A stretch of 64,000 nucleotides of DNA from JBBQYD01 sp942493075 (GCA_942493075.1 OW818681.1:5146001-5210000), one strand, 5' to 3'. Positions 7,042-15,095 are shown, counted from the stretch's first letter. Notes: a model not told the origin generated them from the sequence alone. Program-made: numbers and translations.

Positions 7042-9285
7042 ATGAGTGAAACGAAGTATAAAGCGACATTGAGCGGCGAGCGAGGACGAAGCGGGTGCTG
7101 TGTGATCTTCCGGCATCCACTGCGGAAAAATGCCGATGGCACGGCGGTGCGGGTTCGGCGTGGACTTGGAACGCGGGATCGCGCTGAAGCTGAGAATCTC
7201 GTCGGCCAACTAAACGAGATTCTGGGCGACCGAAATTTCTGGACACCTGCCGCCAAGGCAAAAGCAGAGGCCCTATTCGACGCAAAGGTGGTGAACGCCT
7301 TTTATGACAACTTCCTCCCGGCCACTCAAGATGCGTGGGCGTTGCGGGAGCAAATCATTCCACTGCCCGGACGGGAAGAAGGCTATGCGCGCGCCCGCTT
7401 CTTGGGCACGACTGGAGCGGGGAAGACGACGCTCGTCCGGCAATTGATCGGCACAGACCCCGAAAAGGAGCGATTCCCCTCCACCTCAACCGCGAAGACG
7501 ACAGTTTGCGACATCGAAGTGGTGCTGGCCTCCGGCCCGTTCAAAGCTGTCATCACCTTCTTCCCGCGCGAGCATGTGCGGTTGCACATTGAAGAGTGCG
7601 CACTCGCCGCCGCAGCATCGATTGTTTTTGAGAAGGGTGGCACCGTGACGGCGGCTTCGCGATTGCTGGAGCACAGCGAGCAACGATTTCGGTTGAGCTA
7701 TCTCCTAGGCAACGTGCGGGGAGACAAAGATGAGATTTCCGACGATGGCGATACGGAAGAGGAAATGGCCAGCAGCGAGGGCGCGGAAGTCAGCGACGCG
7801 GAACGCGAAGCCATGTCGCGCCAACTGGAGGGCTACGTCGAACGCATCGAGGCGATGGCAATTGATGCAGCCCGAAAGCTAGAAAAGGAATTGGGAGTGC
7901 GGTTGAACCGGACTGAAGGCGAGGACGAGAACGCTTTCCAGGAATTATTCGAGGACGAACTGAAGCAGAACGAGGGCTTTCACGCACTGGTGGATGAGAT
8001 CATGGACGCCGTGGAAGAACGCTTTGAATTGCTCGACCCGGTCGGATTTCAGCGCGACCGGAATGACTGGCCACTGTTATGGCAGTTTGAAACGACCGAT
8101 CGTGCGGAGTTCGTCAAGACGGTGAACCGCTTTTCCAGCAACTACGCAGCGAACTTCGGACGGCTATTGACCCCTTTGGTGCAAGGGATACGGGTGCGCG
8201 GAGGGTTCGCACCAAACTGGCATCAAAACGGGGAGTGCAAGCTGGTGTTGCTCGACGGGGAGGGGCTGGGCCACACGCCGGATTCAAGTTCGAGCATTTC
8301 AACGAGCATCACGCAACGGCTCAAGGACATTGATGCGGTAGTTCTCGTCGACAACGCGGAACAACCGATGCAGGCCGCGCCACAGGCGCTGGTACGGACG
8401 CTGGCCGCGAGCGGTAATGAGCGGAAACTGATGGTCTGCTTCACGCACTTCGACCAAGTAAAAGGGCCGAACCTCCCCAGTATCACCGCACGTAAAGAAC
8501 ACGTCTTTCGCTCGCTGGAAAATGCGATTGGCAGCATCCGCGAAGTTCTGGGACGGAGCGCCGAGTATGCCCTGCGGCGTGAGACGGCGGACAAGACGTT
8601 CTTCCTCTCGAACATCCAGAATCTGATCAAGGAGACAAACCGCCTGACGATCTCCGAACTGCAGCGCCTGGTGGACGCCATTCGAGACAGCATCAAGCCA
8701 CGGCCACCCGCGCATGTAAGGCCGGTTTATGACATGTCGAATCTGATTCTTGCCATCCCGCAGGCGATGAACTCGTTTCGCGATCCGTGGCGCGGACGTC
8801 TTCGTCTGCCGTCACGCTCCACAGTGTCGCCGGAGCACTGGACGCGAATCAAGGCATTGTCGCGCCGGTTTGCCGAACTTGGCAGCACGGAATACGACAC
8901 GCTGCGACCGGTGGCGGATTTCATTGCCCGCCTGATTGAGCACGTCACGGTCGTGCTTTCCAATCCGCTGCGATGGGATCCGGAAAACGCGACGGAAGAG
9001 ATGAAACGCCAAGTCATTGCGGACATCGCCAGCGCGGTCCATGGCAAACTGCATGGGCTCGGAGAAAACCGGCTGTTCCATGAACGCGTGAAGGAGTGGA
9101 GCGTTGCCTACTCGCATCGCGGCACGGGGTCATCCCGCGAGCGGGCGATGGATATTGAGGGCATCTACGGGACAGCCGCGCCTATTCCCGGTGGAACTGC
9201 CGATCCCCATAGCACCGCGCTGGTGGCGACCATCAAGGCGTTAGTGCAGGAAGCGGTGGAAGATGCTGGCGGATTATTTGAATGA
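7042..9285 (+). CDS. Large predicted GTPase with integrase-arm-like N-terminus, unknown function
   Basis: A 747-residue protein with a strong GGAAGG ribosome site. Residues 1-62 (basic, ending RRGLGTRDRAEAENLVGQL) resemble in pattern the arm-type DNA-binding N-terminus of tyrosine recombinases; this is my inference. A P-loop follows, GTTGAGKT (122-129), then an STSTAKTT segment suited to switch I, a DxxG motif (DGEG, 405-408) and a THFD at 468-471 where the guanine-specificity NKxD would be. This order fits a TRAFAC/dynamin- or AIG1-like GTPase. Residues ~230-320 are highly charged and probably helical. No recombinase catalytic residues and no membrane segment are seen. I do not recognise a named family. 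The gene stands alone between unrelated housekeeping genes, bracketed by repeats, which suggests a mobile or accessory cassette, perhaps defence. Confidence 0.75.
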   Translation: MSETKYKATLSGERGRSGCCVIFRHPLRKNADGTAVRVRRGLGTRDRAEAENLVGQLNEILGDRNFWTPAAKAKAEALFDAKVVNAFYDNFLPATQDAWALREQIIPLPGREEGYARARFLGTTGAGKTTLVRQLIGTDPEKERFPSTSTAKTTVCDIEVVLASGPFKAVITFFPREHVRLHIEECALAAAASIVFEKGGTVTAASRLLEHSEQRFRLSYLLGNVRGDKDEISDDGDTEEEMASSEGAEVSDAEREAMSRQLEGYVERIEAMAIDAARKLEKELGVRLNRTEGEDENAFQELFEDELKQNEGFHALVDEIMDAVEERFELLDPVGFQRDRNDWPLLWQFETTDRAEFVKTVNRFSSNYAANFGRLLTPLVQGIRVRGGFAPNWHQNGECKLVLLDGEGLGHTPDSSSSISTSITQRLKDIDAVVLVDNAEQPMQAAPQALVRTLAASGNERKLMVCFTHFDQVKGPNLPSITARKEHVFRSLENAIGSIREVLGRSAEYALRRETADKTFFLSNIQNLIKETNRLTISELQRLVDAIRDSIKPRPPAHVRPVYDMSNLILAIPQAMNSFRDPWRGRLRLPSRSTVSPEHWTRIKALSRRFAELGSTEYDTLRPVADFIARLIEHVTVVLSNPLRWDPENATEEMKRQVIADIASAVHGKLHGLGENRLFHERVKEWSVAYSHRGTGSSRERAMDIEGIYGTAAPIPGGTADPHSTALVATIKALVQEAVEDAGGLFE

Positions 9286-9296
9286 AGCAGTGACTA

Positions 9297-9461
9297 TTGA
9301 ACGAAAGCGAACCAAACAACTGTCTTTGCGACCACTACAATGAACATACTCAGGATTGCGACTGCAAGATTGGGTGCCGAAAGTGTGAGGATGCACTTCC
9401 CAGAAAAGTACAAGCGCGCCGAGGATTTCTTACATCGCGAACAATGACATCTACCGGTTGA
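9297..9461 (+). CDS. Possible Cys-rich 54-residue protein (uncertain)
   Basis: Twelve bases after the GTPase stop, a frame opens at TTG 9297. It encodes a 54-residue peptide with six cysteines and two histidines packed into 22 residues (CLCDHYNEH, then DCDCKIGCRKC). The spacing CxCxxH...CxCxxxCxxC looks like a compact metal-binding knuckle and is unlikely in random sequence. Against it: a TTG start, no convincing ribosome site, and a Cys-free tail that looks non-coding. It may be a small partner of the GTPase, a remnant, or chance. Confidence 0.25.
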   Translation: MNESEPNNCLCDHYNEHTQDCDCKIGCRKCEDALPRKVQARRGFLTSRTMTSTG

Positions 9462-9553
9462 GCTTTGCCACACAATGTCAGAAGTCCAACACCTCGATTG
9501 TTGTTGGGTCTATCAGGGAATGGGATGACAATTCCATTTAAGAATATCCGATT

Positions 9554-9593
9554 CCCGCATACCCTCTGGCTACCGCTTAGGAGCGCGCCTATG
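9554..9593. repeat. Imperfect direct repeat, copy 2 (right flank of GTPase cassette)
   Basis: Matches 6726-6765 at 33 of 40 positions in the same orientation, starting CCCGCATACC and ending GCCTATG. It lies between the GTPase and the stop of the SET gene, so the two copies enclose about 2.8 kb containing the promoter, the GTPase and the small Cys-rich frame. Confidence 0.6.
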
Positions 9594-9613
9594 AAAGGAC
9601 CATGGAGAAACCC

Positions 9614-10102
9614 TCAAGCCCCACCCTCACCTTTCTTGCGAACGTGGTCAAAGAACTCTTCAGCGACGATGTATCCCACACAGTTTGAAGCTCCGCAGCG
9701 GCAGGGATACTCTTTATACTCAGTCAGATCGTAGCCATAGTTGAAAGTTACCTCTGCCTCAGTGTCGATGTCGCGACAGGCGATAATGTATATATGCCCA
9801 TTATCCTGCTCTGCCTCACAATTTGGGCTGCAGCTATGGTTGATGAACCGTGCAGGATTCCACGAAACGTTCCCGTCCAGATCATCGGTCTCGGTTAGTG
9901 AAAAAATATACTCATTGTTACCCTCGCAGCGTTTGAGGGATTCGGCTTTGCTAATGCGTTCGCCTACATACTCGATGACCCGCGTGCCAGCGGGTATAGG
10001 ACGGCGTGCGAACGCGCCGGTTCCGTGAATGCCTGACGGTCTAATCGTAAGCCACTCCGTTTCAGTGATATCCCCTGCCAATGGCGCCTGGTGTTCTGAC
10101 AT
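9614..10102 (-). CDS. SET-domain protein (putative protein lysine methyltransferase)
   Basis: A 162-residue protein that is almost only a SET domain. Visible motifs are SGIHGTGAFA (residues 23-32), the cofactor and catalytic motif RFINHSCSPNC (85-95), EVTFNYGYD (117-125) with the catalytic Tyr, and a post-SET zinc cluster CRCGASNC (134-141) that would pair with C95. The family transfers methyl groups from S-adenosylmethionine to lysines of proteins. In bacteria the substrates are mostly unknown. The gene is single, convergent with the GTPase cassette and divergent from the FAD enzyme. Confidence 0.88.
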   Translation of the reverse strand: MSEHQAPLAGDITETEWLTIRPSGIHGTGAFARRPIPAGTRVIEYVGERISKAESLKRCEGNNEYIFSLTETDDLDGNVSWNPARFINHSCSPNCEAEQDNGHIYIIACRDIDTEAEVTFNYGYDLTEYKEYPCRCGASNCVGYIVAEEFFDHVRKKGEGGA

Positions 10103-10200
10103 ATCCCAACCTTTGCGGGTCCTAGGGATTTGTCCAAGGAAAACTGCGGCAGGCGGATGAAAAAGTTGTCACCTAAAAATACTCTTGCTAACGTCTCTCC

Positions 10201-11940
10201 ATGTTCGCGTCATCACGCTCTCGCCGTCACTTTATCAAAACGCTCGGCATCGCCACACCGAGCCTGGCCCTGATTTCTGCCCACGCCCAGGCTCCGATCA
10301 CAGCCAGCATCCCAACTCCAACAAGCTCCAGGAACACCAAGCCTCACGAATTGCAGGCCGATCTGGTGGTCATTGGTGGAGGTCTCGGTGGCTGCGCCGC
10401 TGCCCTTGCAGCCGCACGCAACGGATTACGGGTTATTGTTACCGAGGAAACCGACTGGATTGGCGGCCAACTCACCTCGCAGGCTGTTCCACCCGACGAG
10501 AACGCCTGGATCGAAAGCTTCGGCGGAACTCGCAGTTATTTGCAGCTACGCCGCAAAATCCGTGAATTCTATTACCGGAATTACCCACTCACTGCCGAGG
10601 CGAGAGCTCACCCTTATCTGAATCCCGGTTACGGCTGGGTATCACGGCTTTGTTGCGAGCCACGGGCCGGCTTGGCCGCTCTTCAGGAAATGCTGGCGCC
10701 TCACCAGTCATCCCAACGAATACGAATCTTGTTGCAGCACGTGCCGACCGCCGCAGAAACCGATGGTGATCGTGTCAAAGCCGTGGAAATCCGGAGCCTG
10801 GTTTCAGGGGACCGACTGGTCCTTCGTGCGCCCTATTTCATTGATGCGACCGAGATGGGCGATTTGCTGCCGCTGACTAAAACAGAATTTGTTTCCGGAG
10901 CAGAAGCTCGAAAGGACACCGGCGAGCCGAATGCGGCAGAGGTTGCCAACCCCGCCAATCTTCAGGGCTTCACCTGCTGTTTCGCTGCGGATTACATCAA
11001 AGGAGAGAACCACGTTATCGATAAGCCCGCCCAATACAGTTTTTGGAGGGACTACGAGCCGAAAATGAAGCCGGCATGGCCCGGCAAACTCCTCTCCTGG
11101 TTTTACGGCGATCCCACCACGCCCACGCCAAAGAAACTCGAGACGGACCCTGAACGCGCGCTTGGGCTGTGGACTTACCGCCGGATTCTTGATCGTTCAC
11201 TTTTCATGGCCGGCGCTTTTCCGGCAGATATTTCACTCATTAACTGGCCTCAAAACGATTACTTTCGAGGGAACCTTTATGGTGGAACTGAGGAGGAAGC
11301 CAAACGGCATCTTGAAGCCGGAAAACAACTGAGCCTCTCGCTACTCTATTGGCTGCAAACGGAGGCTCCCCGGTCTGACGGTGGAACCGGGTGGGCTGGC
11401 CTGCGGTTGCGTCCGGACGTGGTGGGAACACTGGATGGCTTGGCCAAATACCCTTATATCCGTGAAAGCCGCCGCATCCAGGCGCAGTTCACTGTGCTAG
11501 AGCAGCATATCAGCACCGAATACCGAATGAAGGAGACTGGCGCCACCCGGGATACCGTCACCGCAGTGCATTTCAACGATACCGTTGGAATCGGGAGCTA
11601 CAGGATCGATTTGCACCCCAGCACCGCGGGCGATGGCGGTATCGATATCAGTTCCCTGCCCTTCCAAATCCCCTTGGGCTCATTGCTGCCGAAACGCGTC
11701 CGCAACCTGCTGCCGGGCTGCAAAAACCTGGGCGTAACACATATCACCAATGGTTGCTACCGGGTCCATTCTGTGGAATGGAATATAGGAGAGACGGTGG
11801 GTGCTCTCGCGGCGTTTTGTATCAACCGCAAGAGCGAACCGTTTGAAGTGCGCGCCAATGCGAAGGTGCTTGGCGAATTCCAAGGAATGTTGGCTGAACA
11901 GGGTGTGCCGCTTTCCTGGCCAAAAGTGTTTCCGCTGTGA
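10201..11940 (+). CDS. Tat-exported FAD-dependent oxidoreductase
   Basis: 579 residues. The N-terminus SRSRRHFIKTL followed by a hydrophobic stretch ending AHAQ is a twin-arginine signal, so the protein is exported folded with its cofactor. A dinucleotide-binding site lies at LVVIGGGLGGCAAALAAA (residues 55-72), with TEETDWIGGQLTSQ after it, as in the FAD-dependent oxidoreductase family often found beside sugar-degradation genes in Planctomycetota and Verrucomicrobiota. The C-terminal part (GCKNLGVTHITNGCYRVHSV) is the second cofactor-binding segment. Substrate unknown. Its stop overlaps the start of cutA by four bases. Confidence 0.85.
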   Translation: MFASSRSRRHFIKTLGIATPSLALISAHAQAPITASIPTPTSSRNTKPHELQADLVVIGGGLGGCAAALAAARNGLRVIVTEETDWIGGQLTSQAVPPDENAWIESFGGTRSYLQLRRKIREFYYRNYPLTAEARAHPYLNPGYGWVSRLCCEPRAGLAALQEMLAPHQSSQRIRILLQHVPTAAETDGDRVKAVEIRSLVSGDRLVLRAPYFIDATEMGDLLPLTKTEFVSGAEARKDTGEPNAAEVANPANLQGFTCCFAADYIKGENHVIDKPAQYSFWRDYEPKMKPAWPGKLLSWFYGDPTTPTPKKLETDPERALGLWTYRRILDRSLFMAGAFPADISLINWPQNDYFRGNLYGGTEEEAKRHLEAGKQLSLSLLYWLQTEAPRSDGGTGWAGLRLRPDVVGTLDGLAKYPYIRESRRIQAQFTVLEQHISTEYRMKETGATRDTVTAVHFNDTVGIGSYRIDLHPSTAGDGGIDISSLPFQIPLGSLLPKRVRNLLPGCKNLGVTHITNGCYRVHSVEWNIGETVGALAAFCINRKSEPFEVRANAKVLGEFQGMLAEQGVPLSWPKVFPL

Positions 11941-12278
11941 GTACGAGCACTGATTACGTGATAGCGCTGGTCACCGCGCCGGACATGGATACCGCGCGGG
12001 GCCTCGCGCAAGCAGCATTGAGCGCCCGCCTGGCGGCATGCGTCAATCTGGTTCGTGGCGTCGAGTCTCATTACTGGTGGGAAGGCAAACTGGACTGTTC
12101 TTCCGAGGTCTTGATGATCTTCAAGACCGTGCGGGCAAAAACCTCAGATTTGGAAAAGCTCATCATCGCTGAACATCCCTACGACACGCCGGAATTCGTT
12201 CTGCTGGATGTGGACGGGGGCAACGAACGTTACCTGAATTGGTGGCTGGCCTCGCTCCAGCGGAATGAGCCTTGCTGA
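11937..12278 (+). CDS. cutA: Divalent-cation tolerance protein CutA
   Basis: 113 residues, the normal length for CutA1, a trimeric ferredoxin-like protein linked to copper and other metal tolerance. Typical features are ALVTAPDMDTARGLAQAAL at the N-terminus, LAACVNLV, the SHYWWEGKL segment, and EHPYDTPEFVLLDVDGG near the end. It starts with GTG at 11937 within the stop region of the FAD enzyme (GTGA overlap), so the two are translationally coupled. There is no obvious functional link between them. Confidence 0.93.
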   Translation: MSTSTDYVIALVTAPDMDTARGLAQAALSARLAACVNLVRGVESHYWWEGKLDCSSEVLMIFKTVRAKTSDLEKLIIAEHPYDTPEFVLLDVDGGNERYLNWWLASLQRNEPC

Positions 12279-12348
12279 TACTCTGCTCGATCCCCCCCGG
12301 TAAAACGTCCCATTGAACTGTTGTTACCGGGGACTACCTTCCGGTAAT

Positions 12349-13101
12349 GTGAACGTCTGGGATCTGTTACCAATTTACCTGCTGATTGTGTTCGGATTCG
12401 CCCTGAGTGTTGGTTTCGGTGTGGTGGCGGTCGTGATCCATCGCAGCGGAGCGCGTGCTGGAGCTCAGGTTCCCCAACCGCTTCAATCGGGCTCAAATGC
12501 CCTATACGAGGGACCTTCCATTAGCTTGTGGAGCCGGCCAACCTCCTGGCTGGCGATCCGCGGTCGCAGCCTGGAGGCGGTGCAAGAGGCTCTCGGGATT
12601 ACCAACCCCAAGCCCTGCTCATGGGCGGCCGGTTTCTCGAGTGAAACCCCGCTATTCATCGCTCCGCCTGTGAAAGGGTGGATTCTTGTAACCGGTTCTG
12701 GTTTGCCAGACCCTAACGATGACATCGATCGGCTCTTCCGCTTCATTCTGGGACTGAGTCGCAAGCTCGGCCATGTGCAATTCTTTAGCGCGTCCCCGGT
12801 GCTGCAACACCATGCCTGGGTTCAGGCTGAGGGTGGCCATGTCTTACGAGCTTTTGCCTGGGCCGGAAAAACCCTATGGAAACAAGGCAAGATCACGGCC
12901 GCCGAAAAACAACTCGAGCTGCATTGTCCTGATTACGGCGATGAACCGGAGACTGCCTTGTTTGCGTCTGAATCTGTCGCCGCAAATACGGAGAAAGTCC
13001 CGTTGCTGGCATCTCAATGGAGTCTCGATCCAGCAGGGATAGACGAAAGCGCGGTTACGGATCGCCCCGGGGTGGCAGGAGAACTCGTACGACTCTACTG
13101 A
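12349..13101 (+). CDS. Hypothetical membrane-anchored protein
   Basis: About 250 residues if the GTG at 12349 is the start; a TTG at 12313 would add 12 residues, and neither has a good ribosome site. One membrane helix is seen at the N-terminus (LLPIYLLIVFGFALSVGFGVVAVVI). The rest is soluble: SISLWSRPTSWLAIRGRSLE, a W- and G-rich middle (GWILVTGSGLPDP) and a C-terminal acidic part. I recognise no domain. It reads on from cutA and may be co-transcribed. Confidence 0.6.
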   Translation: MNVWDLLPIYLLIVFGFALSVGFGVVAVVIHRSGARAGAQVPQPLQSGSNALYEGPSISLWSRPTSWLAIRGRSLEAVQEALGITNPKPCSWAAGFSSETPLFIAPPVKGWILVTGSGLPDPNDDIDRLFRFILGLSRKLGHVQFFSASPVLQHHAWVQAEGGHVLRAFAWAGKTLWKQGKITAAEKQLELHCPDYGDEPETALFASESVAANTEKVPLLASQWSLDPAGIDESAVTDRPGVAGELVRLY

Positions 13102-13116
13102 ACCTGCCCGCTTCTC

Positions 13117-13132
13117 TGCCCGAATTCGGGCA
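13117..13132. repeat. 16-bp perfect palindrome
   Basis: TGCCCGAATTCGGGCA is fully self-complementary and lies 15 bases after the hypothetical gene's stop. A second small stem follows (TGCCTG 13140-13145 with CAGGCA 13158-13163, then GATTTT). These may form a termination region for the preceding plus-strand genes or an operator for the short gene downstream. Confidence 0.45.
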
Positions 13133-13167
13133 AACCTCTTGCCTGCCGAAGCAGCCTCAGGCAGATT

Positions 13168-13455
13168 TTGGTCAGAGTGAAATCGCCTCCTGAATACTGT
13201 CCGAACTGTGGAGCCGCTGTGCCGCGCAAGGCGCGCGCGTGCCCTCAGTGTGGAGCAGATGAGGAGACTGGCTGGTCAGAGGAAGCGGCGGCAAGTGGTC
13301 TGGATCTGCCCGGGGAGTTCGACTACGACGAGTTTGTGAAGAGTGAGTTTGAGAGCAAACCGGAGCGTCTTCCGCGCGGGATCAAACCCTTCTGGTGGAT
13401 CGTGGCACTGATCCTCGTGCTGGTGCTGCTATCCTTTTTACTTGGCCTGAGATAA
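13168..13455 (+). CDS. Zinc-ribbon protein with C-terminal membrane anchor
   Basis: About 95 residues. The N-terminus has a double CxxC zinc ribbon (YCPNCGAAVPRKARACPQCG), followed by an acidic linker and a C-terminal helix (PFWWIVALILVLVLLSFLLGL) that would anchor it in the membrane. The start is TTG 13168 or GTG 13177; neither has a clear ribosome site. Small zinc-ribbon tail-anchored proteins of this kind are common and of unknown function. It converges on the end of the ribosomal operon. Confidence 0.7.
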   Translation: MVRVKSPPEYCPNCGAAVPRKARACPQCGADEETGWSEEAAASGLDLPGEFDYDEFVKSEFESKPERLPRGIKPFWWIVALILVLVLLSFLLGLR

Positions 13456-13484
13456 AAAAACCTGTCTCCCCGAAGGAAGACAGG
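13454..13484 (-). terminator. Terminator of the ribosomal protein operon (UUCG loop)
   Basis: Read on the minus strand, CCTGTCTTCC, a TTCG loop, GGGAGACAGG, then a run of seven T. The stem is about ten pairs with one G-U, capped by the very stable UUCG tetraloop. It lies 25 bases after the rplQ stop and at the end of the convergent zinc-ribbon gene. Confidence 0.9.
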
Positions 13485-13509
13485 CTTACTGAAACTGAAT
13501 CCGTAAAGC

Positions 13510-13947
13510 TTACTTGCTGGCTGCGGCGGCTTCCGTCTTCTCGCCCTTGGTTTCAGGAGCGGCAGTCGGAGCTGTGGGTTCCACCGAGGCCGGGAGGTCC
13601 ACCCATTCAAGAATGGCTTCCTGGCTGGCATCCCCCTGGCGGCAGGACATCTTCACGATGCGAGTATAACCGCCGGGGCGGGATTTCTGGGCGGGAGCGA
13701 TCTCTTTGAAGAGGATCGTTACGGCCTCTTCCTGGTGCAAACGAGCCACGGCCAATCGGCGGTCGTGAACTGTGCCGCTTTTGCCGAGGGTCACCATTTT
13801 CTCAGCCACGGAACGAGCGGCTTTCGCCTTTGCCACCGTGGTGATGACACGTTTGTGTTTGATCAGGCTGCAAACCATGTTGGCAAGCATGGCGTTGCGG
13901 TGTTCGCCGGTGCGGCCCAACTTGGCGGTACGCTTAAGGTGTCGCAT
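13510..13947 (-). CDS. rplQ: 50S ribosomal protein L17
   Basis: 145 residues. It opens with the L17 signature MRHLKRTAKLGRTGEHRNAM and continues with LANMVCSLIKHKRVITT, which lines the tunnel exit region of the large subunit. Beyond the usual end there is an Ala/Pro/Thr/Lys-rich tail of about 25 residues (APTAAPETKGEKTEAAAASK), a style shared with S11 in this operon. It starts seven bases after rpoA, as in most bacteria, and is the last gene before the terminator. Confidence 0.97.
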   Translation of the reverse strand: MRHLKRTAKLGRTGEHRNAMLANMVCSLIKHKRVITTVAKAKAARSVAEKMVTLGKSGTVHDRRLAVARLHQEEAVTILFKEIAPAQKSRPGGYTRIVKMSCRQGDASQEAILEWVDLPASVEPTAPTAAPETKGEKTEAAAASK

Positions 13948-13953
13948 AAAAAA

Positions 13954-14982
13954 TTATCTCGTCGGAATGGGCGAGGTCGAATTCTCGTCCTTGGGTGTTT
14001 CCAGCAGGTCTGGCTCGAACGTCATCCCGAGAGTCAACCCGAGCGCCTGCAGCTTGTCTTTAATTTCGTTGAGGGATTTCTTCCCGAAATTGCGATACTT
14101 GAGCATCTCCTGCTCAGACTTCATGCCCAACTGACCGACGGTGGTGATGTTCGCGTTATTAAGGCAGTTAGCCGCGCGAACACTCAACTCAATCTCGTTC
14201 ACGCTCATATTGAGCAACTTCTTGAGCTTGGTCTTTTCCTCGTCCTGCTTGTCCACCACTTCTTCGAACTCGATGGCGTTCTTGTCGTAGCCGACAAACA
14301 CATCAAGGTGGTGCTGCAGGATTGCGGACGCCTGGGTCAGCGCGTCATCAGGGGTGATACGGCCATCGGTCCACACTTCGAGGATCAGGCGGTCATAATC
14401 GGTGCGCTGGCCGACGCGTGCATTCTCGACGGCGTAACGCACTCGGATAACAGGCGAAAATAAAGAATCGATAGCCACCACGCCAATCGGCTGGTTAGGC
14501 TTCTTGTTCTCGTCCCCAGGGAGGAAGCCGCGACCCACTTTCACTTCCAACTCCATCTCGAACTTGCGCTTCTTGTCCAGCGTGCAGATGTGCTGAGTCG
14601 GATTGACGATTTCCGTGTTCTGGGAAAGCTGAATGTCGGCCGCTGTGACTGCCCCTTCCTTGTTAACGGATAGGAGGAGCATCTGAGGCTCGCGGTTCTG
14701 GGATTTAAAAAGAACCTTCTTCAGGTTCAAAACGATGTCGGTCACGTCTTCCACCACGCCCTCGATGCTGGCGAACTCGTGCATCGCTCCGTCGATTTTG
14801 ATGGAGGTGATCGCTGCGCCTTCCAGGGAGGAGAGGAGCACACGCCGAAGAGAGTTGCCTACGGTATGTCCGTAGCCGGTTTCAAACGGCTCGGCAATGA
14901 ACTTGGCGTAAACTGGAGTAGCGGTTGTCTCTTCTTTGCTCAACCGCTTTGGCATTTCAAAGCGTCCTAAACGTACTGGCAT
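13954..14982 (-). CDS. rpoA: DNA-directed RNA polymerase subunit alpha
   Basis: 342 residues, full length. The N-terminal domain shows the dimerisation motif GYGHTVGNSLRRVLLSSLEG. The C-terminal domain contains LSVRAANCLNNANITTVGQL and KYRNFGKKSLNEIKDKL, the helix-hairpin-helix that contacts UP elements and activators. It is separated from rpsD by 126 bases holding an inverted repeat, so it may have its own promoter as well as read-through from the ribosomal genes. Confidence 0.98.
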   Translation of the reverse strand: MPVRLGRFEMPKRLSKEETTATPVYAKFIAEPFETGYGHTVGNSLRRVLLSSLEGAAITSIKIDGAMHEFASIEGVVEDVTDIVLNLKKVLFKSQNREPQMLLLSVNKEGAVTAADIQLSQNTEIVNPTQHICTLDKKRKFEMELEVKVGRGFLPGDENKKPNQPIGVVAIDSLFSPVIRVRYAVENARVGQRTDYDRLILEVWTDGRITPDDALTQASAILQHHLDVFVGYDKNAIEFEEVVDKQDEEKTKLKKLLNMSVNEIELSVRAANCLNNANITTVGQLGMKSEQEMLKYRNFGKKSLNEIKDKLQALGLTLGMTFEPDLLETPKDENSTSPIPTR

Positions 14983-15056
14983 AATTTACCTTTCAACAAT
15001 TTTAATCTGGCTACGGCGAGTTATTCCCGAGCTTGCCGCGGCCCTTATAATTGTTT

Positions 15057-15095
15057 GAAGTCGCGCAGCCGGCACCAGGCCCGCTCCGCGACTTC
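15057..15095. repeat. 9-bp inverted repeat between rpsD and rpoA
   Basis: GAAGTCGCG (15057-15065) and CGCGACTTC (15087-15095) are perfect complements with a 21-base loop. No T-run follows on the minus strand. It is a candidate attenuator, RNA-processing site or S4 autoregulatory target. S4 repression of this operon is known in Escherichia coli, but at a different place. A TATAAG lies after it on the minus strand, compatible with a -10 for rpoA. Confidence 0.45.

Larger units (their letters stand above)
9286..9613. other. Gene-poor stretch after the GTPase
   Basis: About 330 bases between the GTPase stop and the convergent SET-domain gene. It holds one possible Cys-rich small reading frame (9297-9461), an alternative overlapping 35-codon frame from the ATG at 9340, and the second copy of the flanking direct repeat (9554-9593). 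No terminator hairpin with a T-run was found. Confidence 0.5.

Noticed and set aside
9340..9447. 35-codon frame from the ATG at 9340
   Set aside because: Overlaps the Cys-dense frame, carries no motif and has no ribosome site.
9465..9734. Plus-strand 89-codon frame at the end of the SET gene
   Set aside because: Antisense to the conserved post-SET cluster; no homology seen.
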